Source: Flavobacterium ustbae (lineage in GTDB: Bacteria > Bacteroidota > Bacteroidia > Flavobacteriales > Flavobacteriaceae). Taken from it: 64,000 nucleotides of DNA. The notes under the pieces were generated by a model that was not told the origin of the DNA, did not search any database, and was given only the letters and a program-made list of their open reading frames with translations. Where the stretch lies: positions 186,001-250,000 of the forward strand of contig NZ_RPOC01000006.1 of the NCBI RefSeq assembly GCF_003946915.1. Reading direction: 5' to 3'. The position numbers were made by a program, and so were the translations under genes. Positions 1 through 9,600 of the stretch are shown here, in pieces; the first letter of the stretch is position 1; every line of letters starts with the position of its first letter.

Positions 1-172
1 ATAAACATTAATATAGGAATTAGGTGTTAGATTGTAATCCCATAAACTCCAAAACGTTTTTCTAGCAGCCAAAGCTTTTAAAATTTTACTGAGAATCTCA
101 TTTACTCATAATGCTGATATAATTTTCTTTCCAAATAGCATCAAAAAAATTTTCACAATCAAAAAAACATAT

Positions 173-180
173 TATCTTTG
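173..180 (+). promoter_or_regulatory. Likely -7 box of the tRNA-Ser promoter
   Basis: The sequence TATCTTTG matches the Bacteroidota -7 consensus TAnnTTTG exactly. It lies 32 bases before the tRNA, which would give a short leader of roughly 30 nt to be removed by RNase P. No clear -33 TTG element is visible. Assignment rests on consensus and position only. Confidence 0.5.
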
Positions 181-212
181 CACCCGCAATGAGAAAATGA
201 TTGCGTCTTACT

Positions 213-300
213 GGAGGAATGGCAGAGCGGTCGAATGCGGCAGTCTTGAAAACTGTTGACTGTAACAGGTCCGGGGGTTCGAATCCCTCTTCCTCCGCCA
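213..300 (+). tRNA. tRNA-Ser (anticodon TGA)
   Basis: The acceptor stem arms GGAGGAA and TTCCTCC pair perfectly, followed by discriminator G and an encoded CCA. The anticodon loop CTTGAAA carries TGA, which reads UCA codons. A long variable arm of the class II type lies between the anticodon stem and the T arm (GGTTCGAATCC is seen), as expected for serine tRNA. A hairpin terminator follows. The accessory genes downstream, and a degenerate copy of its 3' end near 10.74 kb, suggest that this gene has served as an integration site. Confidence 0.97.
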
Positions 301-331
301 GATAAAGTCCAAAAAGTGACTTTTTAAAAAT

Positions 332-368
332 AAAAAGCCTTTAAACACTGATGTTTAAAGGCTTTTTT
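332..368 (+). terminator. Rho-independent terminator after tRNA-Ser
   Basis: AAAAAGCCTTTAAACA and its complement TGTTTAAAGGCTTTTT form a perfect stem around a 4-base CTGA loop, with a T run at the end. It sits about 30 bases after the tRNA. Confidence 0.85.
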
Positions 369-388
369 ATTTGGAATGGTATTGAACC

Positions 389-413
389 CTGCTTTAAAAA
401 GCAGTATTTTTTT
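389..413 (+). terminator. Second small hairpin with T run
   Basis: CTGCTTT and AAAGCAG form a 7-bp stem with a 2-base loop, followed by TATTTTTTT. It probably backs up the first terminator for the tRNA transcript and faces the end of the minus-strand gene at 475. Confidence 0.45.
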
Positions 414-474
414 AGTCACCCACTCTGTTTGAGCTGTTTTTTTAAAAGGTCAGGGTAACTAATAAAATGCTGAA

Positions 475-759
475 TTATGATTCGTTGCTTCTGAGCATCT
501 TATCGATCTTGCCGCTGTCATACAGATATATATCCCCGAGTCTAGTATAGGACAGAATTCCGGTCTGCCTGTATTTAATGATCGTATTATTGGAAAGCCC
601 GAACATCTTTTTTAAATCTTCATTTCTGTAATATTCAGGCCGCAGGGTTTTCCCCTGGCTTATTTTTGAATCAATTGCTTCCAGTTTCGCTACCACAGGC
701 TCTATCAGCTCCTTTACTTCCATCACATAAGACTGCCTCTTTTCTTTCTTCATCATCAT
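475..759 (-). CDS. Small helix-turn-helix DNA-binding protein
   Basis: This 94-residue protein has a charged N-terminal helix (residues 1-35) and a C-terminal winged helix-turn-helix of the excisionase/MerR-like kind. The core is EDLKKMFGLSNNTIIKYRQ, followed by a wing that reads TRLGDIYLYD. Such proteins are common in Bacteroidota integrative elements, often beside RteC-like genes, as here (40 bases upstream). It is probably a transcriptional or excision regulator of a now incomplete element. The start is uncertain because three consecutive ATG codons open the frame. Confidence 0.7.
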   Translation of the reverse strand: MMMKKEKRQSYVMEVKELIEPVVAKLEAIDSKISQGKTLRPEYYRNEDLKKMFGLSNNTIIKYRQTGILSYTRLGDIYLYDSGKIDKMLRSNES

Positions 760-799
760 TGAGTCTTTTAAATATTATTAATCTTTTCTACTATCCTCT

Positions 800-1228
800 C
801 TACCACTTTTCCAGCCGTTTTCTGCGCTCCTGCATCACTGCAATAAAATCATCTAGAAATTTAATCTGCTTGATCTTATAAGTGTAGCCTTTGCATTCTG
901 AAAACTGCCTGCTTATCGTGCTTATTACTTTCTGTCCGCCTTCATTATCATTATAAGTAAAATTTTCACTTATAAATTTCTGGAAATTGGCACGGTTGTT
1001 TTTCGCATCATTTGAATCAAAATATAAAATTCCTTCATCCATCAAAATATAGAGAAGATTTGCAAGCTCGATTTTAGAATAAGAGGTGCTGCATTTATCA
1101 GAACAAGATAAAACTCTACTATTGGCATTCTCAGATTCATTTACGAGCACCAAATTTTCTATATTTTTTAATCTGGAATCAAGTTTAAAAAAACTGTCCA
1201 TAATCTCATATGTTTTGGCTCTTTTCAT
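800..1228 (-). CDS. RteC-like protein (C-terminal RteC domain)
   Basis: The 142-residue protein has a region at about 50-115 (KIELANLLYILMDEGILYF and the following helices) that resembles the RteC domain: a hydrophobic helix, then a conserved segment around FQKFISENF. It ends in a basic helix, FLDDFIAVMQERRKRLEKW. RteC regulates excision and transfer in Bacteroides conjugative transposons. Stand-alone RteC-like genes beside a small helix-turn-helix gene are frequent in Flavobacterium accessory DNA. No transfer or integrase genes are visible nearby, so this may be a relic. Family assignment is by pattern memory only. Confidence 0.5.
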   Translation of the reverse strand: MKRAKTYEIMDSFFKLDSRLKNIENLVLVNESENANSRVLSCSDKCSTSYSKIELANLLYILMDEGILYFDSNDAKNNRANFQKFISENFTYNDNEGGQKVISTISRQFSECKGYTYKIKQIKFLDDFIAVMQERRKRLEKW

Positions 1229-1745
1229 TCTTAATTCCTTTTATTTCTTTTAATGCAAATTTTGCTGCTGCGCATTAGTACTCCCCTGTTCTTTAAAAAT
1301 TGAATAAATACTTAAAAACCTGCAATATAGCCGGTGAAGATTAAAAAAAGCTGTTGCACAAACTCAAAATCAGAAAAGATTTTGATTCATGCTTTTTACA
1401 CTTTTATTGTTTTTGACATTATTCAAATTAATACTTTGATTAGTCTTGGTGCAATTATAGTTTACGCTGTACCTAATCGTACACCTAATTTATTTATGGC
1501 CAAATTCTAATTGTGTTAACTTTTCTCCTTAATATAAATTCACACCAGGCATCATTTTAGTTTAGGAGAATCTTGAGAAAGAATACAATAAAAAAAGCCG
1601 GCAAAGCTATTGGACGCAGCCAGAGAAGTGCGCATAATTGCACGGCTCATTCTTCGCCATGCAACCCTTCGGGACTTATAGCACTTCAACCTGTCTGGCT
1701 TACCAATCACAGACTGCTTTCTTTTTTTCTTTTTTCTTTTGGAAT
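1229..1745. other. Intergenic stretch with a GC-rich structured segment
   Basis: About 1229-1590 is A+T-rich with no supported gene. About 1590-1745 is clearly richer in G+C and contains the long inverted repeat listed separately. A short plus-strand open frame here has low-complexity, untypical composition and is not accepted as a gene. Confidence 0.6.
1618..1700. repeat. Imperfect long inverted repeat (hairpin-forming)
   Basis: AGCCAGAG at 1618-1625 faces TCTGGCT at 1694-1700, and GAAGTGC at 1625-1631 faces GCACTTC at 1681-1687. This gives a two-tier stem around a G+C-rich interior. It lies just beyond the 3' end of the AbiEii-like gene. It could be a mobile repeat unit, a terminator-like structure or a small structured RNA; nothing visible decides between them. 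Confidence 0.45.
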
Positions 1746-2513
1746 TTATCTTATTCTCATTCCTTTCGGACTTGGAAAACGCATTCCCAAATGAGAATAT
1801 AGACTTCTAACTTTTCTGCGCCAGTCGATTTTAGAAGATGCCCACTGCTTGCTGCCTTCTACGATATGTATGTTATCGTGTGAATGGGAAGGCATCCTCG
1901 TAGAAACCTGCACATCATCGAATTTCAAGAAAAGGTCAGGATTATCAATAGGAGAAAGCTGCTCGTCCAGATCAAAAATAGTCCTGTCCTTCTCGGCATT
2001 AAATTTCGAAGTTTTATCTTCCAATTCCTGGTAGAGATCAACTAAAGGAATATCATTGGTTATAAAATCAAGATCATAGATGTCCTTTTTAGTTGCCCTA
2101 TTGGCGGCACTTACTAATTTAAACAGTCCTATATCTAATTTAGACAGCAGACGCACTCCTTGGTTCACTTCAATTGGAGATACATTCTTCATGTTCTGAA
2201 GCAGTTCCACCTTTAGGGTAAGACCTCTTGAGACAGCAATAAAAAAACGTAAAAAGATAAACTGGTCATCGATATTGCAAGGCCTGTCAAATCTCATTGC
2301 CTTATCTCCAAAGTAGTCAGCTACCTCATCCTCAATTTTTTTAAACCCATCTCTTCCAATAATTTCAGGACAGAATAGATCTATGTCGTCAGAGATTCTG
2401 TGATTATACTGCAGAGCAAGATTTGTCCCACCTCCCAAAGCAAATTCTGAGAGAGCAGGTAGATTCTGTAATTCTAAAATAGTTTTTAGTATTTCTGGAG
2501 ATACAGCATTCAT
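1746..2513 (-). CDS. AbiEii-type nucleotidyltransferase toxin
   Basis: This 255-residue protein carries the DNA polymerase beta-like nucleotidyltransferase signature of the AbiEii/DUF1814 family: GGGTNLALQ (27-35) then RISDDIDLF (39-47), the G-G/T and DxD metal-binding elements. A later segment near 125-155 (LDIGLFKLVSAANRATKKD) matches the family's third and fourth motifs. AbiEii toxins transfer nucleotides, for example to tRNA, and act in phage-abortive infection. The gene follows a DUF6922-like partner with a 21-base gap, the usual antitoxin-then-toxin order. Its last residues lie against a structured repeat and end in a palindromic stretch, so the native C-terminus may be altered. Confidence 0.82.
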   Translation of the reverse strand: MNAVSPEILKTILELQNLPALSEFALGGGTNLALQYNHRISDDIDLFCPEIIGRDGFKKIEDEVADYFGDKAMRFDRPCNIDDQFIFLRFFIAVSRGLTLKVELLQNMKNVSPIEVNQGVRLLSKLDIGLFKLVSAANRATKKDIYDLDFITNDIPLVDLYQELEDKTSKFNAEKDRTIFDLDEQLSPIDNPDLFLKFDDVQVSTRMPSHSHDNIHIVEGSKQWASSKIDWRRKVRSLYSHLGMRFPSPKGMRIR

Positions 2514-2534
2514 AATAAAATTTGTTTTTTAATT

Positions 2535-2822
2535 CTACAAAGCAAATCTTTTGAAAGATTCGATATTATATCTTTCAGCAACTTTTAAGCATACATTATT
2601 GCTTATGTTTTCAGTTGTCTGTTTTAAATATTTAATAATATCGGAAGTAGAATAAAGACTTTCCAGAAGTTTAATATCTGACTCAAATGTATCAGATGTA
2701 GTGGCATAAAGCGCCCTTGGAATTATAATCGCTTTATCTTTTACAATATCAAGCTTGCTATAATCCATGTCCCAAAACAAGTATTTTGGAAAAATGTCGG
2801 CTATATTAACTTTATGAATCAT
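2535..2822 (-). CDS. DUF6922-like partner of the AbiEii toxin
   Basis: About 95 residues, with the FPKYLFWDMDYSKLD opening and a following KDKAIIIPRAL segment typical of DUF6922 proteins. These are short proteins regularly encoded just upstream of AbiEii-like toxins and thought to act as antitoxin or regulator. The ATG at 2822 is preferred. An in-frame TTG at 2837 would add five residues, but that stretch overlaps a perfect TAnnTTTG promoter box. The spacing to the toxin (21 bases) indicates one transcript. DNA binding is not evident from the sequence. Confidence 0.7.
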   Translation of the reverse strand: MIHKVNIADIFPKYLFWDMDYSKLDIVKDKAIIIPRALYATTSDTFESDIKLLESLYSTSDIIKYLKQTTENISNNVCLKVAERYNIESFKRFAL

Positions 2823-2826
2823 TTTA

Positions 2827-2834
2827 CAAAGATA
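2827..2834 (-). promoter_or_regulatory. TAnnTTTG box four bases before the antitoxin ATG
   Basis: On the minus strand TATCTTTG matches the -7 consensus. Only four bases separate it from the ATG at 2822, so transcription would begin at or within the start codon. That predicts a leaderless or nearly leaderless mRNA. No -33 TTG at normal spacing was found. Confidence 0.4.
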
Positions 2835-2929
2835 CAACTTATTACCGTCTATATTATTACTTTCATTATTAACAAGTTAAAGTTCTAAAAATTGAATTCT
2901 TCGAACAGTTAAAACATCGTTAAAAAAGC

Positions 2930-2956
2930 TATCCCGTCCATATATTGAACGGGATA
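2930..2956. repeat. Short inverted repeat in the gap 2838-3226
   Basis: TATCCCGT (2930-2937) and ACGGGATA (2949-2956) form an 8-bp stem. The gap between 2838 and 3226 otherwise shows no open frame worth calling, only this and the larger hairpin at 3030. Confidence 0.45.
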
Positions 2957-3029
2957 CGAACTGCATAAACAGCGCTTTGATCAATTTATAATTTTAATGC
3001 TACATAAAGATTGCAACGTTCCTGCAATC

Positions 3030-3065
3030 GGCCAGATGTCCGTTTGTTAAACAAACGATCTGGCC
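3030..3065. repeat. 16-bp bulged hairpin without a T run
   Basis: GGCCAGAT (3030-3037) pairs with ATCTGGCC (3058-3065), and CGTTTGTT (3041-3048) pairs with AACAAACG (3050-3057), leaving a 3-base bulge and a 1-base loop. No T run follows on either strand, so it does not look like a classic terminator. It lies 160 bases downstream of the HNH gene and may be a palindromic repeat or a recombination or protein-binding site. Confidence 0.55.
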
Positions 3066-3226
3066 ACCTAATGCCTCGGAACTCGGCGGTGGAGAAACTA
3101 AAAAGAAAATAGTCTGAAAACATTAAAAATGAGCTAATTCTATATAACGTTCTAAAATAATATTTACGTTCTTAATCCTATAAACAACTTCAATTTTGAT
3201 AACTGCAATAACAAGTTTATTTCATA

Positions 3227-4228
3227 TCAAGAAAATTTTATTTTGCCACTTTTTTTATAGCCCTCTAACTCTTTATAGAAGTCATTCTTAAATTTATGTA
3301 AAGGTATATTTTGCAGATTTTCTTCTGTATAAGGTGTTTCGGAAATAAAATATTCTAAATCAGCAGATATCCCCTTACCTAGTAATTTTTGAATATGTGC
3401 TTCGTAAGAAGAAGAATTGAATTTTTTATATCTTTCTAATAGATTTTCAATTGGAGATTTGTATTCTTTATATAATGATGTCAATTCTAATCTACTTTCT
3501 AATGTAGAATTAACATTTTCAATTTTCAAATCAGTCAAATTTTTAAAATTAACTTGTCCTTTATTGATTTCTAAAACATCTTCAAATTTAAAAATTGGAA
3601 TTATACTGGAATCGAATGGATTAAAATTAAAATTTGCTAGAGTAGCGTTTAATTTTCTTTGATTACAATGTCCACAAACGGGCACTAAATTATTAATACT
3701 TAAACTAACCAAAGCATTTAAACTTTTAGGATAAATATGATCTAAATTACCTTTTACATAGATTTTTTGCTTATCAAGACCATAAGAAGTGGTATACTGA
3801 GCTAGACAATATACACAATTTTGAAGATCTATTTTACGCAAAACTTTTTTTAAAGTTTGAGTTCTATTTTCTGAATGATAACCAAAAATAAATTCTAATA
3901 TGTCATTTAAAGTACATTTCTTATACTTTCCCTTTTTCTTCAAGTATGGAGCTAATAATTTGAATTTTGCATTAAAGGATCTTAAATCATTGATAATAAT
4001 AGATGTATCTATCAGTATCAGTTGTTTAATCTTATTTCTTGGAGCTTTTATAAATGAAGAATTATCTTCAATACTAATTATTGGTTCTAAATCTTTGAAA
4101 AAAGATTCAATTGTTTTTATTCTAGAAATTTTTTTTAAATCTGACTTTATCTGATTGTCTATATCTTTAATATCTTCATCCAACTCCCATTCTATACTGC
4201 CTAAATTATATTCCTTGATTTGTATCAT
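3227..4228 (-). CDS. HNH endonuclease, Septu PtuB-like
   Basis: The 333-residue protein has a zinc-stabilised HNH core: CVYC (138-141), the catalytic segment NLDHIYPKS (161-169), and NLVPVCGHCNQRK (180-192) with the second CxxC. HNH enzymes of this type cleave DNA (in some families tRNA). Its start lies one base after the stop of the upstream ABC-type ATPase, so the two are translationally coupled. ATPase followed by HNH is the arrangement of the Septu defence system (PtuA/PtuB), also found in some retron systems. The N-terminal 135 residues carry no motif I recognise. Base composition is strikingly A+T-rich, which supports acquisition by transfer. Confidence 0.8.
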   Translation of the reverse strand: MIQIKEYNLGSIEWELDEDIKDIDNQIKSDLKKISRIKTIESFFKDLEPIISIEDNSSFIKAPRNKIKQLILIDTSIIINDLRSFNAKFKLLAPYLKKKGKYKKCTLNDILEFIFGYHSENRTQTLKKVLRKIDLQNCVYCLAQYTTSYGLDKQKIYVKGNLDHIYPKSLNALVSLSINNLVPVCGHCNQRKLNATLANFNFNPFDSSIIPIFKFEDVLEINKGQVNFKNLTDLKIENVNSTLESRLELTSLYKEYKSPIENLLERYKKFNSSSYEAHIQKLLGKGISADLEYFISETPYTEENLQNIPLHKFKNDFYKELEGYKKSGKIKFS

Positions 4229-4229
4229 T

Positions 4230-6602
4230 TTAAGAGCGGTTGGTTAAAATTTCTTGCAATCTCATAATCTCTTTATTTAATATCTCAGTAGAAACTTTAT
4301 TTTCAATTTGCTTGTTGATGACTCCTTTTAGAAATGGGTCACCAATTAAATTAACAATATTGATATCTTCTTGTTGTATAACATCGTTTTCTAAAATATT
4401 GGCTATTTTTTTTGAAGCATACGCGCCAATAGCTCCTTTTTTCAAAAAGAACTCATCTTTTAGCAAATCATATATATTTGCTGCAAAAGAATTAATACCA
4501 TCATTAGGCTTAGGCTTACCATCTTTCAATTTTAAAATATTTTGAGATGGAATATCTGATAAAATAAAAGGGGAATGGGTGGAGAAAATTACATTAAACC
4601 TAAGTATTTCATATTTTTTTTGACTTAGTAAAATAATTAAATTATTAATATAATTTCTTTGATACTCTGGATGGTAATACAACTCTATTTCATCTAATAT
4701 AATGTTGATTTTCTTATATGTTCTTAGAACATTTTTGTCACTATTTTCTTTTTCTTTTCCCTCTTCCTCATTTTCTATGATCGAAAGTAAATTATCTATA
4801 TGGTACGAGATAGAAATTGTTGAGTGTAACAATTGTTGCTCACCAGAACTTAAATATTTTAATTCAAAAGGCTCTTTTATCTCTTTTTTATTAAACATGA
4901 AGATAGGTTCTAAGAAAGCGTTCGGTATTTCTTCAATTTCAAGATTATTATCTTTTGATAAATAATTATCATTAACAGTATAATAAATAATGTTTTTGTC
5001 ATCTGCTATTGATAGGTTTTTTTTATCTTTTACATTTAGATTATTGAAAAAATTAGATTCTTGCATATTTAAAACTTGTCTAAGTTTTAAAGTAATATGA
5101 CTCTTATCTGAGCTTAATTTAGTGAGTAGTATAATAATATATTCAGCTCTAATTTCTTTGCTATTTAAAAATTCATTGAAGTCCTTTAGAAAATTATTCA
5201 TTGAATCATAAATAGATTCTTTTTCAGCATTTTTTTTCTTATATCTACTATATACACTATTTATAAAGGTTGTATCATAGTAAAACGAATAATAATTCAA
5301 AAGAGACTTTTCTATAATATGCAATTTGTCAAAATCAAGATCAAAGTTTACTTTAGAGTGTTCTATAGTTTCAATTTGATTTACGTTTTTTGAATCGGTC
5401 AAAAAGTATTTATAATACTGACCACTGAATGTAGTTTTTAAATTGGAATTAGATTCCAAATCTCCAATATTTTGGATTTTAAAGATAGGTTTAAATACCG
5501 TATATTTTTTGTAACTATAGACAATCTTTACTATTTTCTTGAAAATGTATAAATTGCTTAAGTCCATACAAGTATTGACTAATGTATTTTCTGTCAGTAA
5601 GTCTAACTTATTATATAAATAAGTCAGTTTTTTAAATTTATTCTGTTTATTAAACTTGTTAAATAGAGCTTCATAAAAATCCCTCATACTGCAATTATTG
5701 ATTGACTCAAAATTAGTTACAACATTTTCTATCTTTTCATTTTTATCATCAATACGTAGTTTGAGATTTTTATCTATATCTAATTTAAAAAGGAGCTTAT
5801 TTACAGAAATATCGTTTATCAGGTGAGATGTGTTGAAATCTTTTGATTCTATAGATGTAGAAAGAAACACTTTTAATAATCTAGAATTGGCTAATTCAAA
5901 CTCTCTATTAACATTTATATTACCATCCTCTCTATATGGATTTAATACAATTGGAGTTTGATAACCATCATTTTTTATAAAAAGCTTATCCAGCCATCTA
6001 TCTTCGTCCGAATTACTATTTAAGCCATATATTGAATAATTAGTAACAATATTATAGATAGGCATTTGAAAATCATTACCTTTATTAAATGACTCTGTGT
6101 CAGAATCTCTTTCGAAAGTTTGATTTTCAGCATTATATTTATAACGTGTTTTTATGAAGTTATTTATGTTATCCCACTCAATGCAGTGAATCTCGTCATT
6201 TAATAAATAATATAATTCGAAATGAAATTCTTTCGAATCTATTTTTACTACATCTGAACCACTTCCTAATAATCCTTCAGTTCTTGAATATTCAAATAAG
6301 AAATAATAAAAAATTTCAAGCAGTGAACTTTTTCCACTTCCATTTTGACCGACTATTGCAGAAATACTAATATTTTCACCATACAAATTTGATGGCACAG
6401 TGTGGGTATATTTTATACTCTCTATTTCATGGTATTCTTTGGTATCTAATATTTCTTTTCCATCCCTATTTATATATTTATATTCACTATAAAAAGGATA
6501 AATATAATTCTCTTTCAGGCCCTTTAATAATTCTGGTACAGTGCCTTTTAGCGGCCGAATGGCTAATAATTTAAATTCATTGTAGTTTTCTGAATTACTC
6601 AT
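4230..6602 (-). CDS. ABC/SMC-type AAA ATPase, Septu PtuA-like
   Basis: This 790-residue protein carries split ABC-type ATPase motifs: Walker A GQNGSGKSS (85-93), signature LSSGEQQLL (584-592), Walker B NIILDEIE (633-640) and an H-loop FSTHSPF with His at about 676. The roughly 490-residue insert between Walker A and the signature is rich in Lys, Asn, Tyr and Phe, and has no recognised domain. There is no TOPRIM-like end, unlike OLD nucleases. With the HNH gene one base downstream it fits the PtuA role: an ATPase that senses infection and holds the nuclease in check. The helicase gene ends 88 bases upstream with no terminator visible between, so all three may share a transcript. Very A+T-rich. 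Confidence 0.8.
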   Translation of the reverse strand: MSNSENYNEFKLLAIRPLKGTVPELLKGLKENYIYPFYSEYKYINRDGKEILDTKEYHEIESIKYTHTVPSNLYGENISISAIVGQNGSGKSSLLEIFYYFLFEYSRTEGLLGSGSDVVKIDSKEFHFELYYLLNDEIHCIEWDNINNFIKTRYKYNAENQTFERDSDTESFNKGNDFQMPIYNIVTNYSIYGLNSNSDEDRWLDKLFIKNDGYQTPIVLNPYREDGNINVNREFELANSRLLKVFLSTSIESKDFNTSHLINDISVNKLLFKLDIDKNLKLRIDDKNEKIENVVTNFESINNCSMRDFYEALFNKFNKQNKFKKLTYLYNKLDLLTENTLVNTCMDLSNLYIFKKIVKIVYSYKKYTVFKPIFKIQNIGDLESNSNLKTTFSGQYYKYFLTDSKNVNQIETIEHSKVNFDLDFDKLHIIEKSLLNYYSFYYDTTFINSVYSRYKKKNAEKESIYDSMNNFLKDFNEFLNSKEIRAEYIIILLTKLSSDKSHITLKLRQVLNMQESNFFNNLNVKDKKNLSIADDKNIIYYTVNDNYLSKDNNLEIEEIPNAFLEPIFMFNKKEIKEPFELKYLSSGEQQLLHSTISISYHIDNLLSIIENEEEGKEKENSDKNVLRTYKKINIILDEIELYYHPEYQRNYINNLIILLSQKKYEILRFNVIFSTHSPFILSDIPSQNILKLKDGKPKPNDGINSFAANIYDLLKDEFFLKKGAIGAYASKKIANILENDVIQQEDINIVNLIGDPFLKGVINKQIENKVSTEILNKEIMRLQEILTNRS

Positions 6603-6690
6603 AATTTAAGTTTTCTAGTTTTATTTATATTCAAACTCACTCTCTCCACAACTGCCTGCCAACCGAGAGAACAATTGAAGTTGAATAATT

Positions 6691-9600
6691 TTATTCATTT
6701 ACAATTACTTTTAAATCAATATCTGCTACTTCTTTTAAATAATTCGCGGTTACTCCCAGCAAAGTCATAATAGATTCTGAAGTATTTTGTTTGGATAAAC
6801 TTGGCTGAACGATGAATACCTCAAAACTCATTGGTTTTTTATTCTTTGCAATAGCAAGAAACCTTTCTAGATCAACCTTAGTTCCCTTTTCAATTCTACT
6901 TCGTTGATGTCCATTTCTAACTTTAACTTCCCTTCTTAATAGATGTTGAAAGAATTCAAAACCACTCTTGTGCTTCCAATGAATTGATTTTTGAGCCTGA
7001 CCACATACTTCATAAAAATTATCAACCCTAGTATTGACTAGACCATTTTTTGCAAATTTTAAATGGTAAAACTGTACATTAATTTCATTTTCATTTTCCT
7101 TTATAGTTATTACATCTGCTATTTCTCCCGAGTAGTCATCATCATAAACAATATCAAAATCTTTAGCTATAAGATCTTGTATAACTCTATATTGAATTGA
7201 ATCTGTTTTTAAAGGATGAATTCCTTGTGCCTCCTTACTTAAATCTACTCCATTCCAACTCCAATCAATCATCCTTTCCGTTGGATATGGTTGAATAAGT
7301 TGCTTCAGTTCAATATATTCATTTCCTTGAAGAGCTGATCCATCTGCGAACCATATAATTGGAGGATATTGATTGAAATACTCAAGAAGGGTAAAAGTTT
7401 TTGATGCAATTTTTACTTCGCTTTGAGCAGTATCTAACTTAACAATTCTGAAGTTTGGATAATTATTACCATCAACATTGCTATCTACAAACAATTCCTT
7501 TCTGAATTTTGCAGAGCCATTAGGGGAAACAACTTGAAAATCAATAATCCCTTGATTGTTATCATTAATTACTTCAATAGAGCAATAAGAAGCGTTAAAA
7601 ATCCCATTGATTGTTATTTCTATTTTTGATTCAGGGAAATTATAGAAGTTATCATCCCAATCAATATAGGTTGGATTTAATTTTGGAATTTCAGTGATAA
7701 TCTCTGGAATCAAGGTTTCACGTAAAACTTGATTTGGATCAATGCTCTCGTCAATTAGCTTTTTCCCTAAATTATTACACCAATTAATGAAAGATTTGAG
7801 ATCTCCTTTCATATAACTCCAAATTCTCCCTTTGTAAGAACATCCAAGTGTAATTTTATCGCCATCTTGAAAACCTGAGCCAAATACAAATGCTTTTTCG
7901 CCTCTTTGTTGTTCAGCTAAAGAAAGTGCATCTTGAATATCAGTTCCTACACGCATTGTAAACCTTATTTTCCTATTTAAAAACTCCTTTAATCCTACAT
8001 TTTGTAATGATACACGATTTACATCATAGAAGCTACGGTAAACTAATAATTTATTAATCAATTCAGACCTATCTCCTAAAACAGCTTTTGCAAGATCATA
8101 ATATAAGCTAGATTTGTCAGAACTATGAATGAAAAGAAGATTACTTTCTTCATTGTAATATAGTACTGTAAGTTTCCAATCTAAACCAAAAACTTCTTTA
8201 TAATTTACCCATTCAACTTCAGATTTCGACGCAGTAATAATAACAATTGTATTTTCAACTGGATTAAAATCATCAAACTTATATTCTAATTCATCGTACC
8301 CCTTAATTCCTTTTTTAAAATCTAATAGATTAAAAGAATTATCTGGATTTAAATTTTTGTAAACGACAGTACTTAGGGCAAACTTAATATTTTGAAAAGG
8401 TATTTTAGAATTGTCCAAATGTTGAAAACCATTTATAAACTCATCAAAATCTATTTGTTCATCAATCTGGTCAGAACTTAGTCTTGATAATAGTAAATTC
8501 CAATCTGAATCTTGGGCGTATAGTTCGCTCAATTCATTCTCTGCTTCAGAATCTGCTAAATTTGCAATAAAAGTTGCATTCCCTAATTCATTATCTATTG
8601 AAGTTCTTGTGAATCTTCCCGCAAATTGTAAAGTGATTGGCAAACTTTTTCTAATATCATGAAACGCTGCAATTTTTAGTTGGGGTAAATCAAAACCTTC
8701 TCCCAACATATTGACTGCAACTATGATTTTATGTTCACCATTTATTATATTTTGCAAAATTTCATTCTTACCTGAAACTTCTGAATGGATCAATACAGGC
8801 TTTAAATCTTCGAACTCTTCGTAATATTTAAAAATTTCTGCGGCTTTTGTTTTTTTTACACATCTAGCCATTAAAATATGATTATAACCATTTGCAAGAT
8901 CTTCCCGAAGCTTTTCGACTGCCTTTTGTGCAATTAATTTGTGACCTTTATCTAGATCGTACTCTCTTATAGGTAAAAAATTGATTGCCTTAAAATAACC
9001 TTGTTCTTGAGCCTTTTTCAAACTAAAATTAAAAATTACTTTCCCTTCTATTCGCTTCTGATCATTACGGAAAGGAGTTGCAGTAAACTGTAAAATTTTC
9101 TTATTGTCAAAAGCTCTTCTAACACGCTTCCATGAATTTGCTTCGACATGATGTGCTTCATCTATTAACACATGTGAGACATAAGAATTTAGAGTAGCTA
9201 ATACACTAGGTTGAAAATTTGACAAAATATTCATCGTTGTTACAATAACATTTGACTTTTCTATAAATTCAAGTAAATCTTCATTGTTTTTAAAACTTTG
9301 ATAGATAATTCCAACTTTAGGATTAATAACACTTTGGTTAAGAATTCCAAATTGTTTTAATAACCCCAGTTTTAAAAATTTGTTAGAAATCTGAGTTCTT
9401 AATGCATCTGAGGGAACAGTTATAACTATTTTATTTAATTTACCTGCAATCAAAGTAGACAACATTGTTTCAGTTTTTCCTGTTCCAGTTGGCATCACAA
9501 TGGTTCCTATTTCGTCAGAAACTTTTAAATGACTTAAAATTGAATAAAGTGCTGCAATCTGAGGTTCACGTAGACCATTTATATTAGCTTCTTTATCTTC

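Noticed and set aside
1573..1794. Small plus-strand gene
   Set aside because: The frame runs through the GC-rich structured element and the end of the toxin gene; its product has no protein-like pattern and no start signal.
4230..6602. OLD-family nuclease
   Set aside because: The ATPase has the ABC-type motifs but ends about 110 residues after the H-loop without TOPRIM-like acidic motifs; the nuclease function is in the separate HNH gene.
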